The position numbers and the translations under genes were made by a program. Below the pieces are notes generated by a model. That model had not been told where the DNA came from. It saw only the letters and a program-made list of their open reading frames with translations, and did no database searches. A stretch of DNA of 20,073 bases from 1-14-0-10-45-29 sp964532715. Its GTDB lineage: Archaea > Micrarchaeota > Micrarchaeia > Anstonellales > Anstonellaceae. This document shows positions 5,909 through 12,064 of this stretch, piece by piece (position 1 is the stretch's first letter; the number at the start of each line of letters is the position of its first letter). The DNA lies in assembly GCA_964532715.1 (NCBI GenBank), contig CAZHIX010000019.1, forward strand, positions 1 to 20,073. The letters are read 5' to 3'.

Positions 5909-6793
5909 TCAAATTTTCCCAACTTTACTCTCAAGCATATTTTGCATTCTGATTGCGGGTGCGAGAAGCAATTCCACATATGCTGGGGAATACGCTCCCG
6001 TTTCAGACACAAGCGCTCTGCTCTGTGATAGGGCGTTTGTGAGTATATGCTTATTATTCATTTGAGTTGGGTATGAGCAGTTAACTGACATGTTGTAGGC
6101 ATCAGAAAGCGAAGCTTTCAAATCTATATTAAGCTCGTTTTCATCTATATTAAGAATGTCCGCCATATAAAGCGTTCCATCTTCAAATCCTGCAACCATA
6201 TTTATTCCAGCTTTGAACGGACGTATATTGAGTTTTTGCAATGCTTTGCAAACATTTTCCTCAATTTTTTCTCCTTTCTTTGCAACTATTGAATCTTTTT
6301 GGACTGCAATTTTTCCTCCCTTAATCATTGCATTGATTTTTGCAGCTTTAAGCTCAGACAATGCAGGTCCTGGTGGTAAATCTGTTTCCCCCGCCGGAAC
6401 TATAATGTCCTCTATCGCTTGTTGTCCTGGTTTTGCAGCCACTGCCACCTGATTGTCTTTAAAGTGCTTAAATATCGAATATGCACTCATATTTTCAGAC
6501 AATACTAAAACTGTAGGTGAATTTACAAGTTCACTAATCTGTTTTGCATCTGATGTTTGTAGTGAACGTTTTATTACTGTATTTTTCGCCATTAAAAAAC
6601 TGGCTTTTGAGCGTAATTGTTTTCTTGCTTTTTGCAATATCCTATCTGGTAAATTTCTAACATCTAATATTGCAACTGTTTTTGCGCCCTTTAGTTGATT
6701 TTTTACCTGTTCAACCTTTTGTTTCTTTCTCACAATTGCCGGACTTTCTTTTTTGGCTACTGTATTTTTTTGATTACCTTTCTTTTTAGTCAT
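5909..6793 (-). CDS. rpl10: 50S ribosomal protein P0/L10 (stalk base), short C-terminus
   Basis: P0 anchors the stalk to 23S rRNA and carries P1 dimers on its C-terminal spine. The product is 294 residues from ATG 6793; a TTG nine bases upstream is a less likely start. Recognisable parts, numbered from the TTG start, are the basic N-terminal tail, the rRNA-binding domain (VKNQLKGAKTVAILDVRNLP, residues 33-52; KNTVIKRSL 73-81), the inserted domain (DLPPGPALSELKAAKI) and the start of the spine (YPTQMNNKHILTNALSQ...). The protein stops at ..MLESKVGKI and lacks both the rest of the spine and the acidic tail with its GLGALFG-like end that most archaeal P0 proteins share with P1. No tail is readable in the other frames after the stop, so this is not an obvious frameshift. 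It begins 13 bases after the rpl1 stop. Confidence 0.93.
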   Translation of the reverse strand: MTKKKGNQKNTVAKKESPAIVRKKQKVEQVKNQLKGAKTVAILDVRNLPDRILQKARKQLRSKASFLMAKNTVIKRSLQTSDAKQISELVNSPTVLVLSENMSAYSIFKHFKDNQVAVAAKPGQQAIEDIIVPAGETDLPPGPALSELKAAKINAMIKGGKIAVQKDSIVAKKGEKIEENVCKALQKLNIRPFKAGINMVAGFEDGTLYMADILNIDENELNIDLKASLSDAYNMSVNCSYPTQMNNKHILTNALSQSRALVSETGAYSPAYVELLLAPAIRMQNMLESKVGKI

Positions 6794-6806
6794 GAAAATC
6801 AACTCT

Positions 6807-7442
6807 TTACTGTTGCACCTTTACTGTTGGGCTCATAGTGAGCTTCACATACGTGCTTGCTATTGCAGATTCTCCAACCTTGTCTTTGACTTTTTCATAT
6901 GCAACTTCAAAGTTTTCAACCAAATCATCAATACTCATCTGTTCTGTTCCAATCGCACAGAAAACAGTTGGAAGATTTTTACCACGAGTCATAATTCTTA
7001 CTCTTGATTTTGCTTGTTTTATTGCATTTTCTGCAGAACCTACAATCGGGCGGGGTAATTTTCCGCGTCCACCTAAAACTTGACCTAAATTTTTACCTAC
7101 CTCAACCATCAACTGTGGTGCAGCTACAAATTCTGCTTTTGAAGCAATTTTTTTGAGTTCTTTTTTATTTGCTTTAAGTGTTTCTATCCCTGCCTTATCA
7201 TAAATGTGGTCTGCACCTGCCTTTTTTGCTTCAAGTGCAAGTCCAGTATCTGCAAAGACAACTACTGGAACATTTTTTCCTCTTCCCTTTGGTAGTATAA
7301 CATCTAAATTAATTCTGTTTTCAGGTTTAGTCATATCAATTGAGCGAAAATTGAATATCGCCTCAACTGTCTGAGTGAATTTTCTTTTACCTTTAGTTTC
7401 AAGCACTTTCTCAAGTGCAGTTACAATCTTTTTTTTATCCAT
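6807..7442 (-). CDS. rpl1: 50S ribosomal protein L1
   Basis: L1 binds 23S rRNA at the mobile L1 stalk by the E site and often represses its own operon. The 211-residue product shows the family's typical regions: the N-terminal KRKFTQTVEAIFNFRSIDM, PKGRGKNVPVVVFADTG, the Rossmann-like middle FVAAPQLMVEVGKNLGQVLG with the following GRGKLPRP, and C-terminal SPTVKVQQ. It heads the operon, with Shine-Dalgarno AGGAGGGAT upstream of ATG 7442. In many archaea rpl11 comes first (rpl11-rpl1-rpl10-rpl12); here a promoter and then a toxin-antitoxin pair lie upstream instead. Confidence 0.96.
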   Translation of the reverse strand: MDKKKIVTALEKVLETKGKRKFTQTVEAIFNFRSIDMTKPENRINLDVILPKGRGKNVPVVVFADTGLALEAKKAGADHIYDKAGIETLKANKKELKKIASKAEFVAAPQLMVEVGKNLGQVLGGRGKLPRPIVGSAENAIKQAKSRVRIMTRGKNLPTVFCAIGTEQMSIDDLVENFEVAYEKVKDKVGESAIASTYVKLTMSPTVKVQQ

Positions 7443-7445
7443 TTA

Positions 7446-7530
7446 ATCCCTCCTGCAGTGTGCAGTCGTTGGCAGTTTCGCCTAGCGGGAAAACTCGCAG
7501 TACTTATTTGTGTTGAATTAATTTATAATG
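7446..7530 (-). promoter_or_regulatory. promoter and leader of the rpl1 operon
   Basis: On the minus strand TTATAAATTA (7528-7519) is a good TATA box, which places transcription start near 7494 and gives a leader of about 50 bases. The leader carries GGAGGGAT (7453-7446) and a small GGC-GAAACT-GCC hairpin. The hairpin could be an L1 autoregulatory site, but I cannot match it to a known L1 box. The rest of 7531-7661 shows nothing else. Confidence 0.5.
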
Positions 7531-7661
7531 TTTTGGGTGTCGGGATTTGTATTTTGAATCGTGTGTTTAGCCTTTTTTGTCATTGTTTATCTTTGGGGCA
7601 AATGTGGCTTCAACGTGTGCGTTTTTGTTGGTGCGCATCTCTTAATCTATTATCTCAAATA

Positions 7662-7997
7662 CTAAATTAGATCTGCAATCTTCTTTCTTATTTTCTCAAA
7701 TTTTTCTGTCTTTATTTTAAATATCTTTTTTTCAAAAAGTGTCGTATCTGCAGTAAATAAATCTGAATAATGAATGGCGGATCTTCCACCATACAATCGT
7801 CCATACTCTAAATCCTCATCTGTTATTATTGAACAATACTCTGCTTCTTCATTGGTGCTTATCATGCATACGATGCATCTATCGTTTTTTTGATTAAATT
7901 TTTCTTTTGATATAATAAGCACAGGCCTTTTTTTATCAGAAGTTAAATCTGAGAATGGAAATCTTGAAAGATAAACTTCTGTCGGTTTAATTGACAT
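7662..7997 (-). CDS. mazF: MazF/PemK-like toxin (mRNA interferase)
   Basis: MazF-type toxins are sequence-specific endoribonucleases held inactive by their antitoxin. The 111-residue product (from ATG 7997) shows the family pattern PFSDLTSDKKRPVLIIS (with the conserved Arg in KKRPV, residue 24), then IVCMIST (catalytic-region Ser/Thr, about residues 47-48), YGRLYGGRSAIHYSDLFTAD, and a C-terminal helix KTEKFEKIRKKIADL. The start ATG follows AGGTG with 5-base spacing; a TTG one codon upstream is less likely. It begins 8 bases after the antitoxin stop, so the two genes form one operon. Target sequence specificity cannot be read from the sequence. Confidence 0.85.
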   Translation of the reverse strand: MSIKPTEVYLSRFPFSDLTSDKKRPVLIISKEKFNQKNDRCIVCMISTNEEAEYCSIITDEDLEYGRLYGGRSAIHYSDLFTADTTLFEKKIFKIKTEKFEKIRKKIADLI

Positions 7998-8005
7998 CAA
8001 AACAC

Positions 8006-8263
8006 CTAATAATATTTTGACCAGAATTTTTCTTCAGTATCATTGTCCCATTCTTTTTTAAGTCGTTCTTCAACTAGTTTAAGATTCTCATCTCTAAGTA
8101 TTTTTATCGGTTCTTTATTCACAATCTTTATTTTGTTTCTCTGTTCATATTCTCTAAGTGCGGCTCTAATTACTTCTGCTTTTGATCCTGCGTATCCTGC
8201 CTTAACAAATGCATATACAAACTTTTCTAATTCTCCATCCAGATGGACATTTATAATCGCCAT
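8006..8263 (-). CDS. ribbon-helix-helix antitoxin
   Basis: The 85-residue product begins with a ribbon-helix-helix DNA-binding domain: the strand IINVHLDGELEKFVYAF (residues 3-19), then GYAGSKAEVIRAALREYEQR (23-42), matching the ParD/CopG-type pattern. The charged remainder (about 45-85, KILRDENLKLVEERLKKEW and an acidic, aromatic end) would wrap the toxin. It precedes the MazF-like gene, the usual order for such modules, and likely represses its own promoter (8283-8304). GGTG lies 8 bases before ATG 8263. MazF paired with a ribbon-helix-helix antitoxin is a known combination (MazE/AbrB-type is the classical one). Confidence 0.82.
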   Translation of the reverse strand: MAIINVHLDGELEKFVYAFVKAGYAGSKAEVIRAALREYEQRNKIKIVNKEPIKILRDENLKLVEERLKKEWDNDTEEKFWSKYY

Positions 8264-8282
8264 TTCAACACCAATACATCAT

Positions 8283-8304
8283 GTGTTATTTATATATAAA
8301 ACAC
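8283..8304 (-). promoter_or_regulatory. toxin-antitoxin promoter and likely operator
   Basis: The minus strand carries TTTATATATAAAT, a strong TATA box about 25 bases from ATG 8263. It sits inside an imperfect 22-bp palindrome with GTGTT at 8283-8287 and ACAC at 8301-8304. A TATA box overlapped by a palindrome is what autorepression by a dimeric ribbon-helix-helix protein needs. Further TGTGTT copies occur at about 8335-8357. Confidence 0.55.
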
Positions 8305-8390
8305 TATCTATTATATTCTTTGTCATATTTATGGTGTGTTTTTTATGTGTTCCAACTTACTTGCCTATTACTTTTGATCAATGATTAGTC

Positions 8391-8520
8391 ATTGTCAAGC
8401 TGATTTGAAACCACCCACTTTAGTGGGTGGTTGATTTATGTGTCAGCTTGGCAATCCATTTGCTAAAATGAGCACGAGACCCAGCCATTTATGGCTGGGT
8501 GCTCTTCGGCAAATCTGATT
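8391..8520 (+). ncRNA. structured element A (multi-hairpin, noncoding)
   Basis: ATTGTCAAGCTGA (8391-8403) pairs with TCAGCTTGGCAAT (8443-8455) in a 13-bp stem with one G-U pair on the plus-strand RNA. Inside it, AACCACCCACT (8409-8419) pairs with AGTGGGTGGTT (8422-8432). Next come a small hairpin CATTT/AAATG (8457-8470) and a 10-bp hairpin ACCCAGCCAT (8479-8488) with ATGGCTGGGT (8491-8500), extended by GAGC/GCTC (8470-8473, 8501-8504). ATTTGC (8458-8463) can alternatively pair with GCAAAT (8509-8514). No ORF explains it. It could be a structured RNA or the palindromic ends of a decayed IS200/IS605-type element. Confidence 0.5.
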
Positions 8521-8542
8521 TTAAATCCTCTTAAATTTTTTC

Positions 8543-8732
8543 ATTGCCAAGTCTGCGGGGAAACCGTCCACTTTTAGTGGACACAAGTGAATGTCTACTG
8601 GCTCAACCACTGGCTTTGTTCCGGCGGTGTTCCAAAGTACCTCCGAGCACTTTTCGGGTGGCAAGCCATTTTGTTCAAATGGGCAACAAATCCGCACTCT
8701 TGGGCGTGAGTGCTCTTTTAGCGAATCTGAAT
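8543..8732 (+). ncRNA. structured element B, related to element A
   Basis: It has the same order of parts as element A. TTGCCA (8544-8549) pairs with TGGCAA (8659-8664). GTCCACT (8566-8572) pairs with AGTGGAC (8576-8582) right after GAAACC. CCATTT (8666-8671) pairs with AAATGG (8677-8682). GCACTC (8694-8699) pairs with GAGTGC (8708-8713). The end GTGCTCTTTTAGCGAATCTG matches A's GTGCTCTTCGGCAAATCTG. The first stem encloses about 70 extra bases with a further CCGA/TCGG hairpin. Stem sequences differ from A while pairing is kept, which favours a selected structure. Confidence 0.5.
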
Positions 8733-8765
8733 ATTTTGTGGTAATATTTGGTTAATTAGTAAGTG

Positions 8766-8774
8766 TTTATAAAT
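8766..8774 (+). promoter_or_regulatory. TATA box of the large linker protein gene
   Basis: TTTATAAA within GTTTATAAATATT (about 8765-8777) is the best TATA match in this part of the window. It predicts transcription start near 8793-8800, slightly after ATG 8788. A weaker AT-rich box at 8752-8760 would put it before that ATG. Confidence 0.55.
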
Positions 8775-8787
8775 ATTGTTGTGCATA

Positions 8788-11040
8788 ATGTATATAGGTG
8801 ATCAATTGTCGTCAAATAAAGATAGTAATCATAATGATAACTATGAAGATTTTGAGATGAACGAGTTTAACACTAATTCAAGTTCGGCTCCAAATTTTTC
8901 TACGAACTATAATGGGGATATCAATTATAACTTTGTTTCTAATGAAGATGACTTTGTTTCTAATGAAGATCCATCAAGTGCAAATTTTTCAGAAAATAAA
9001 CTGTCTGAACTTGTGCAAAATATTAATGCGTCTCATCAATCCATTCGTGAATCGTTATTATCACTTGAACAAATATCTGCTGTGAAACTTCCAAACGGTT
9101 CCAACTCGGAGCTTGAAAATTATTTACAACAAATAAAATCTGTTTATGTGACTACAGTTTCAAATCTTCAATCTTTAAACATTGAAAAAAACGATCAAAC
9201 TCTTGAAATATTGCAAGGATACAAGTTCATAATCAATTCAATAGAAAACAACCTACAGTTTGTTGATTATTCATTTCAATATGTATTTGATGAAGATATC
9301 GATCTAAAAACTCGTGATGCAATACGTGCAAAAATATGCGATTTAATGGATGCTTCAAGCAGTTTAGCAAAAACTTGGAAAATTAATCACATATCTGAAG
9401 ATGGAACTCTAATTATCCCAGGTACAAATGATGTGGGCGAATTACGTGCAGGTGATCAAGAAGATTTAAGTGACGAAATTCAGAATTTACAAAACCGATG
9501 CGCGCGCACATACGATTCTCTCAAATCAATTCTTGATCCAATCAAGCAATCAAAAAATCAAGCAAATTTGGATTTTGAAATAGATAATAAAAACACTTCA
9601 AAAAATCAATCCCAGGAGGATTCAAATGAAGAGCAAGCAAAGCCAATTGTGCCACCTCAAATAGATCCAGAGCAAAAGAAAAAACGCAAAAATACGCCAC
9701 CCCAGATAAATCAAGAACAAGAAAGTGCAAATTCAGATGATCCTACTCAATTCAACTCTGAACAACCACAACAATCAAAACAACCACAACCAAATGCTAA
9801 TCAACCTTCTAATGATAATCCAAACCCAGTCAATCAACCTGTTGGGAATAAATTAGCAGTTCAAGAATATGTTGCTTTATTGCGCGCAAAAGAAAAATGG
9901 TTCAGAAATAAATCCGATAAAGAAATCCTTTCAAGAGAAGATCAAATTCGTACAAATTTTAAAAATTTTGCACAAGAACATCTTGCAAAAAGAGTAAATG
10001 ATCCAGACGCACTTGCAGGTTTATACTCACAACTAAGAGATGAATTCTCACAAAATCGTGGCAAACTACACAAATTCATAACTTGGGCAAGAAAACCAGT
10101 TGTAGCTGTTTCACGTGCAGTCTTAGCAGCTGGATTAATAACTGCTGGAATACTTACTGGTGGTGCAGGTTTTGTAATCGCAGGAACTGCAATTGGTGCA
10201 TTCGGAAGATTCATGGCAGTTGATGCCGTATATGATCGAATTCATGCAGCAGTTTCTAGTACAAAAAATAAAGCGGAATATGGTATGGCATCAACAATTT
10301 TCTACTCAAGAAAAGATGACAAAATACTAAATCTTGCACACGCACAATCTCAGAAAAACGATCGCAGACAATCAGAACTTAATGTAGTGGATGTCATTAT
10401 CAACGATTCCATAAGATACGCAAACAATCTAAAAAAGCACAAATTAGTCAAAACTGTTCTTGCAACCGCAACCGCAGTTTTTGCACCATTTGTTGGTTCA
10501 GCCATCGCAAACTATCTTGGTATTGCAAAAGATTCTGCTGTTGATTCTGCCACTTCTCTTAGTTCCTTGGACTCAAATGGCGCAATTAGCGGTCCATTTG
10601 AAAACTCTGCAGTTTTGCCACCCGATGTATGGGCAAACACATACGTAGTCCCAGACGGAGGAGGAATTTGGCACATATCAAAAGAGATTGCAAAGCAAAA
10701 AATTGACAACTTTGAAAACCTCACACTTAAGGACAAAAACATCGTAATAAACACTATCAAAAACTACATAATTGACAATCAATCAAAAGTTGGATTGGAA
10801 AATCATGAGATAATTGCGCGTGCATCAAATAAAGGCGGACCATGGCTTGCAAAAAAAGCAGATTTGATCTTTACAAATGATGATCTAAACCAAGCACTTA
10901 GCTCAAAATCAATGTCTAATCGTTTACGAAATCTCATATCTGTGGATACAAGCAAAGTCTCTGACATGCTAAAAGCCGGTAAATCTGCAATCACTTCAAG
11001 TAAAATTAGCTCTGGGCAAGTAGCAAGATTCTCTTTGTAG
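8788..11040 (+). CDS. large membrane protein with Gln/Pro/Asn-rich linker, unrecognised
   Basis: About 750 residues; I do not recognise a family. Numbering from a TTG at 8776, the parts are: an Asn/Ser/Asp-rich N-terminus (10-75) with the tandem repeat FVSNEDD-FVSNEDP; a helical, possibly coiled-coil region (75-260); a Gln/Pro/Asn-rich linker (about 270-358); a charged helical segment (360-435); a Gly/Ala-rich hydrophobic region (441-478, one long or two short membrane helices); a second hydrophobic segment (559-582); and a C-terminal domain with VVPDGGGIWHISKEIAKQ (624-641), loosely like the V.xGDSIWxIA start of LysM-type domains. There is no clear signal peptide. The start is uncertain: ATG 8788, TTG 8806 after GGTGAT, or ATG 8857. 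It is followed by a T-rich end (11041-11085). Confidence 0.8.
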   Translation: MYIGDQLSSNKDSNHNDNYEDFEMNEFNTNSSSAPNFSTNYNGDINYNFVSNEDDFVSNEDPSSANFSENKLSELVQNINASHQSIRESLLSLEQISAVKLPNGSNSELENYLQQIKSVYVTTVSNLQSLNIEKNDQTLEILQGYKFIINSIENNLQFVDYSFQYVFDEDIDLKTRDAIRAKICDLMDASSSLAKTWKINHISEDGTLIIPGTNDVGELRAGDQEDLSDEIQNLQNRCARTYDSLKSILDPIKQSKNQANLDFEIDNKNTSKNQSQEDSNEEQAKPIVPPQIDPEQKKKRKNTPPQINQEQESANSDDPTQFNSEQPQQSKQPQPNANQPSNDNPNPVNQPVGNKLAVQEYVALLRAKEKWFRNKSDKEILSREDQIRTNFKNFAQEHLAKRVNDPDALAGLYSQLRDEFSQNRGKLHKFITWARKPVVAVSRAVLAAGLITAGILTGGAGFVIAGTAIGAFGRFMAVDAVYDRIHAAVSSTKNKAEYGMASTIFYSRKDDKILNLAHAQSQKNDRRQSELNVVDVIINDSIRYANNLKKHKLVKTVLATATAVFAPFVGSAIANYLGIAKDSAVDSATSLSSLDSNGAISGPFENSAVLPPDVWANTYVVPDGGGIWHISKEIAKQKIDNFENLTLKDKNIVINTIKNYIIDNQSKVGLENHEIIARASNKGGPWLAKKADLIFTNDDLNQALSSKSMSNRLRNLISVDTSKVSDMLKAGKSAITSSKISSGQVARFSL
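8930..8970 (+). repeat. 21-bp in-frame tandem repeat
   Basis: ACTTTGTTTCTAATGAAGAT occurs at 8930-8949 and again, exactly 21 bases later, at 8951-8970. It encodes two copies of (F)VSNED in the disordered N-terminus of the large protein, most simply explained by recent replication slippage. Confidence 0.85.
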
Positions 11041-11090
11041 ATTTTTGTTTTATTTCTTTTCTATTATCTACAATTTTTTTCTAACTTCTT
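11041..11090 (+). terminator. T-rich end of the large linker gene
   Basis: Right after the TAG at 11038-11040 the plus strand is a long pyrimidine/T-rich tract (ATTTTTGTTTTATTTCTTTT and, further on, seven T in a row). This suits archaeal U-tract termination without a hairpin. Confidence 0.5.
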
Positions 11091-11100
11091 TTGTGTTATC

Positions 11101-11108
11101 CTTTATAT
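11101..11108 (+). promoter_or_regulatory. TATA box for the lipoprotein-like gene
   Basis: CTTTATATTC around 11101-11110 lies about 26 bases before GTG 11131, so transcription would begin at or next to the start codon (leaderless). The same CTTTATATTC sequence recurs before valS at 15244-15253. Confidence 0.6.
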
Positions 11109-11130
11109 TCCTTATACTCGTTGCGTTATT

Positions 11131-12009
11131 GTGAACAGACACAACGTTTCAACTAAAAATGTTTTACTTGCACTATTTTTAGTCTTTATTTTTCTTCATG
11201 GTTGCATCAAAATAGAAACTTATGAACAATTTTATCCGAATGGTCGCTCAAAAATAACTTCGCAAGTTTATATAAAAAATTTAGTAGATACTCTTGATGC
11301 CTCAAAAATAACTCCTCCTAACAACCAAACCTGGGCTGATTATTTTAATTATAAATGTAATTCACTGGGGTCTTCTTCAAACACTGATAACTGTGCTATC
11401 CGGCCCGACTGGTTCGTATTTTCGCAAGATAGGATCTCTGGAGACGGTTTTGCAATGCTAACCTATGATGATTTTCCATACACAAATTACGAGTTGATAA
11501 TATTTGAACCACCATTACCTCCACTGGGTGAATTTCGTGAAGTAGGGCAATACAAAGTTCCATCCAAGCTTTTGTTTTCAAAATTCAATCAGACTCTTTA
11601 TGACCAAATGGTTTCAAGTGGGGTGCAATATTCATATGTAGCGGTGCTTCCCGCAGAAGTAATAGAATCTTCTCATGGTACTTTTGAAAAAAATATTGTA
11701 AAACTGGATCTTCTTGAAGTAATTCGCCTAGGTTTTCCTGTGAAAATTGTTGCAAGAGAATTAAATCTTTTGCATGTCGGTGCACTTACATTTGGTGTTA
11801 TATTTTTACTTTTGCTACTTTTGTCTTCTATATACTGGTTTTTGAAAGAGTGGTCAGTGCGTCGTGATTCTAATCTTGAAATAAAAAAGAAAAAGGAACT
11901 TGAAGAAGAACAAAAACGTATATTTAGAAAAGACTCTCGTCTTAAACAAAACCAAGTTTATATGGCACCTGGAGATTTGCAAAACAAAAACAAATCAAAA
12001 TCTAAATGA
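11131..12009 (+). CDS. lipoprotein-like membrane protein, unrecognised
   Basis: The 292-residue product starts at GTG 11131, supported by a TATA box 26 bases upstream and no Shine-Dalgarno. It has an N-terminal signal (residues 9-24) ending in FLHGC, so Cys25 could be lipidated. An outer domain (26-212) begins KIETYEQFYPNGRSKITSQV, loosely like LppM-type domains that start with a Cys followed by a strand and a NG/DG turn. Then come one strong membrane helix (213-237) and a basic cytoplasmic tail (238-292) with KKKKELEEEQKRI. Two outer cysteines (Cys76, Cys88) might form a disulphide. It is followed at 56 bases by the transglutaminase-like gene, and a shared surface role is likely but unproven. 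Confidence 0.75.
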   Translation: MNRHNVSTKNVLLALFLVFIFLHGCIKIETYEQFYPNGRSKITSQVYIKNLVDTLDASKITPPNNQTWADYFNYKCNSLGSSSNTDNCAIRPDWFVFSQDRISGDGFAMLTYDDFPYTNYELIIFEPPLPPLGEFREVGQYKVPSKLLFSKFNQTLYDQMVSSGVQYSYVAVLPAEVIESSHGTFEKNIVKLDLLEVIRLGFPVKIVARELNLLHVGALTFGVIFLLLLLLSSIYWFLKEWSVRRDSNLEIKKKKELEEEQKRIFRKDSRLKQNQVYMAPGDLQNKNKSKSK

Positions 12010-12033
12010 TTTTTGTTGTGCGCTATGAATAAT

Positions 12034-12043
12034 GTTTATAATT
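12034..12043 (+). promoter_or_regulatory. TATA box for the transglutaminase-like gene
   Basis: TTTATAATTA lies about 26 bases before GTG 12065. An ATG at 12032 in the same frame would put this box inside the coding region, which argues for the GTG. Confidence 0.6.
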
Positions 12044-12064
12044 ATCCTCATCATCTCTATAGCC

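Noticed and set aside
8391..8732. RNase P RNA, SRP RNA or tRNA genes
   Set aside because: I could not find the SRP GGAAGGGAGCA-type loop, the conserved RNase P core sequences, or any tRNA T-arm and acceptor pairing here.
8544..8744. 66-codon plus-strand frame across element B
   Set aside because: It starts with TTG, has no ribosome site, and its length is explained by the paired, less AT-rich structure; element A does not keep the frame.
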